Positions 41,691 through 42,636 of a stretch of DNA of 42,636 nucleotides are shown one piece after another (positions within the stretch are counted from its first letter, which is position 1; every line of letters starts with the position of its first letter). The position numbers and the translations under genes are program-made. Location: contig NZ_QQBJ01000034.1 of NCBI RefSeq assembly GCF_003347205.1, forward strand, positions 1 through 42,636. The letters are read 5' to 3'. The notes under the pieces are model-generated. The model did not search any database and was not told the origin of the DNA. It saw nothing but the letters and a program-made list of their open reading frames with translations. Origin of the DNA: Mycolicibacterium moriokaense (GTDB lineage Bacteria; Actinomycetota; Actinomycetes; Mycobacteriales; Mycobacteriaceae).

Positions 41691-42542
41691 TTGAGTTGGT
41701 TGACCGGGCAAGTCGCACTGGTGACCGGCGGGGCAGCCGGAATCGGTTTGGCCGTGGTCGAGCGTTTCTTGGCCGAGGGCGCATGCGTGGGTGTCTTGGA
41801 TCGCTCGGAAGGCGACCTGGCTACCATTGGCAGCGCCGACGGCAGGCTCATCGCGGTAACAGGTGACGTTACTGCGTATGACGACAATGTCAGGGCGGTG
41901 CGCGAAACGGTCGATGCTTTCGGAAAGCTCGACGTGTTCGTCGGTAACGCTGGGATCTTTGACTACTTCGCCCCCTTGATAGGTTTCGACGGCGCCGACC
42001 TCAGCAGCGCCTTCGATGAAATCTTCGCTGTCAATGTCAAGGGGTACCTCCTTGGTGCTAGGGCCGCGGCTCCTGAACTCCTCAAAAGCGATGCGCCGAG
42101 CATCATCTTCACCGTCTCGAACTCTGGCTTCTATGCCTCCGGTGGCGGCCCGCTATACACCGCTTCCAAGCACGCAGTCGTTGGCGTAGTGCGTGAACTG
42201 GCGTACGAGTTGGCGCCGAAGATCCGGGTGAATGGCGTGGCTCCAGGCGGCACGATAACGGGCCTACGTGGCATCGAAGACCTCGGCCAGGGCGGAAACG
42301 TGTTGTCATCGGTGCCCGGCATCGCCGACATGATGAGTGTCACGAACCCTCTGCAGTGCGCCCAGCAGCCTGCCGATCATGCCGGCCTGTACTTGCTACT
42401 CGCGTCTGCAGAAAACTCGCGAGCAGTGACCGGCGTCGTCATCAACAGTGACGGCGGCTTGGGCGTGCGGGGTCTGAACCAGCCGTCGGGAGGGCTGGAA
42501 CTCGCCACCGGCGCGATGCGCAACGAAGTTCGGTCGCCTTAG
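41691..42542 (+). CDS. cis-2,3-dihydrodiol dehydrogenase, BphB-like SDR
   Basis: A 283-residue SDR with an intact TGGAAGIG motif (12-19) and catalytic S143, Y156 and K160 (YTASK). The stretch FTVSNSGFYASGGGPLYTAS (141-159 region) and the VGNAGIFDY motif are characteristic of biphenyl/naphthalene dihydrodiol dehydrogenases, where Ser/Tyr/Lys sit at almost the same numbers. It oxidises a cis-dihydrodiol to a catechol with NAD+. TTG 41691 is preceded by GGAGGG. It is followed after 13 bases by an extradiol dioxygenase, the classical BphB-BphC pairing. Confidence 0.92.
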   Translation: MSWLTGQVALVTGGAAGIGLAVVERFLAEGACVGVLDRSEGDLATIGSADGRLIAVTGDVTAYDDNVRAVRETVDAFGKLDVFVGNAGIFDYFAPLIGFDGADLSSAFDEIFAVNVKGYLLGARAAAPELLKSDAPSIIFTVSNSGFYASGGGPLYTASKHAVVGVVRELAYELAPKIRVNGVAPGGTITGLRGIEDLGQGGNVLSSVPGIADMMSVTNPLQCAQQPADHAGLYLLLASAENSRAVTGVVINSDGGLGVRGLNQPSGGLELATGAMRNEVRSP

Positions 42543-42555
42543 AAAGGTTTTACGC

Positions 42556-42636
42556 ATGTTGGTGAAGGCGTTGGGTTATGTGGGTGTGGAGTCTCCGGAT
42601 GCGAAGGAGTGGTTGGAGTTCGGTCCGGAGGTTTTG
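42556..42636 (+). CDS. Partial 2,3-dihydroxybiphenyl 1,2-dioxygenase-like extradiol dioxygenase (N-terminus)
   Basis: The last 27 codons of the window begin at ATG 42556 after an AGAAAGG ribosome site. They encode MLVKALGYVGVESPDAKEW and onward, the N-terminal strand of type I (vicinal-oxygen-chelate) extradiol dioxygenases such as BphC. The gene continues beyond the window. With the BphB-like gene it would turn a cis-dihydrodiol into a ring-opened product. Codons here use more G/T-ending forms than the upstream neighbour. Confidence 0.8.
   Translation, partial: MLVKALGYVGVESPDAKEWLEFGPEVL

Noticed and set aside
41393-41887. 164-codon minus-strand frame spanning the gap before the BphB-like gene
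   Set aside because: It is half antisense to the BphB-like gene, has no motif and no ribosome site; possible remnant DNA but not supportable as a gene.

Overview
All recognisable genes in this window lie on the plus strand. It looks like high-GC actinobacterial DNA, most likely from a Mycobacterium or Mycolicibacterium-type organism or a close mycolate relative. The strongest evidence is a complete mce locus (yrbEA, yrbEB, mceA-F and two Mce-associated proteins). GTG and TTG starts and 4-base stop/start overlaps (ATGA, GTGA) are frequent. Organism and substrate are inferred; no 16S rRNA or housekeeping marker is present.

Layout. (1) 67-7081: a tightly packed catabolic operon with a Rieske oxygenase alpha subunit, an SDR, a zinc alcohol dehydrogenase, a BNR beta-propeller protein, a second Rieske alpha with its beta subunit, an SCP2-type lipid-binding protein and a solitary protein resembling the non-catalytic subunit of intradiol dioxygenases. 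(2) 7218-17887: the mce transporter operon, followed by an epoxide hydrolase (17961-19103). (3) 19243-22793: an aldehyde dehydrogenase, then an MFS exporter overlapping a MarR regulator. (4) 23136-32573: Rieske alpha/beta, zinc alcohol dehydrogenase, CaiB-type CoA transferase, Cys-less thiolase-like protein, DUF35 protein, double-hotdog MaoC-like protein, a 3Fe-4S-type ferredoxin and another Rieske alpha/beta pair. (5) 32674-34769: a cupin, a beta-hydroxyacid-dehydrogenase-like enzyme and a second MarR regulator. (6) 35308-42636: a meta-cleavage-type hydrolase, Rieske alpha/beta, a Gfo/Idh/MocA dehydrogenase, a LigB-type extradiol dioxygenase, a 36-codon small gene, a class II aldolase/decarboxylase, a BphB-like dihydrodiol dehydrogenase and the first 27 codons of a BphC-like extradiol dioxygenase that runs off the window.

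How the parts may work together (inference). The Mce system imports a hydrophobic compound and five ring-hydroxylating oxygenases activate it. A CoA-dependent module (CoA transferase, hydratase, thiolase-like aldolase with DUF35) would remove a side chain by retro-aldol cleavage, as in the Ltp2/ChsH2 steroid and Ipf ibuprofen systems. Dihydrodiol dehydrogenases, extradiol dioxygenases, a decarboxylase and a C-C hydrolase would then open and shorten the ring. One ferredoxin and no reductase are encoded, so the oxygenases must share electron-transfer partners encoded elsewhere. The combination fits a multi-step pathway for a polycyclic or side-chain-bearing aromatic, steroid- or terpenoid-like compound. 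The sequence does not fix the substrate.
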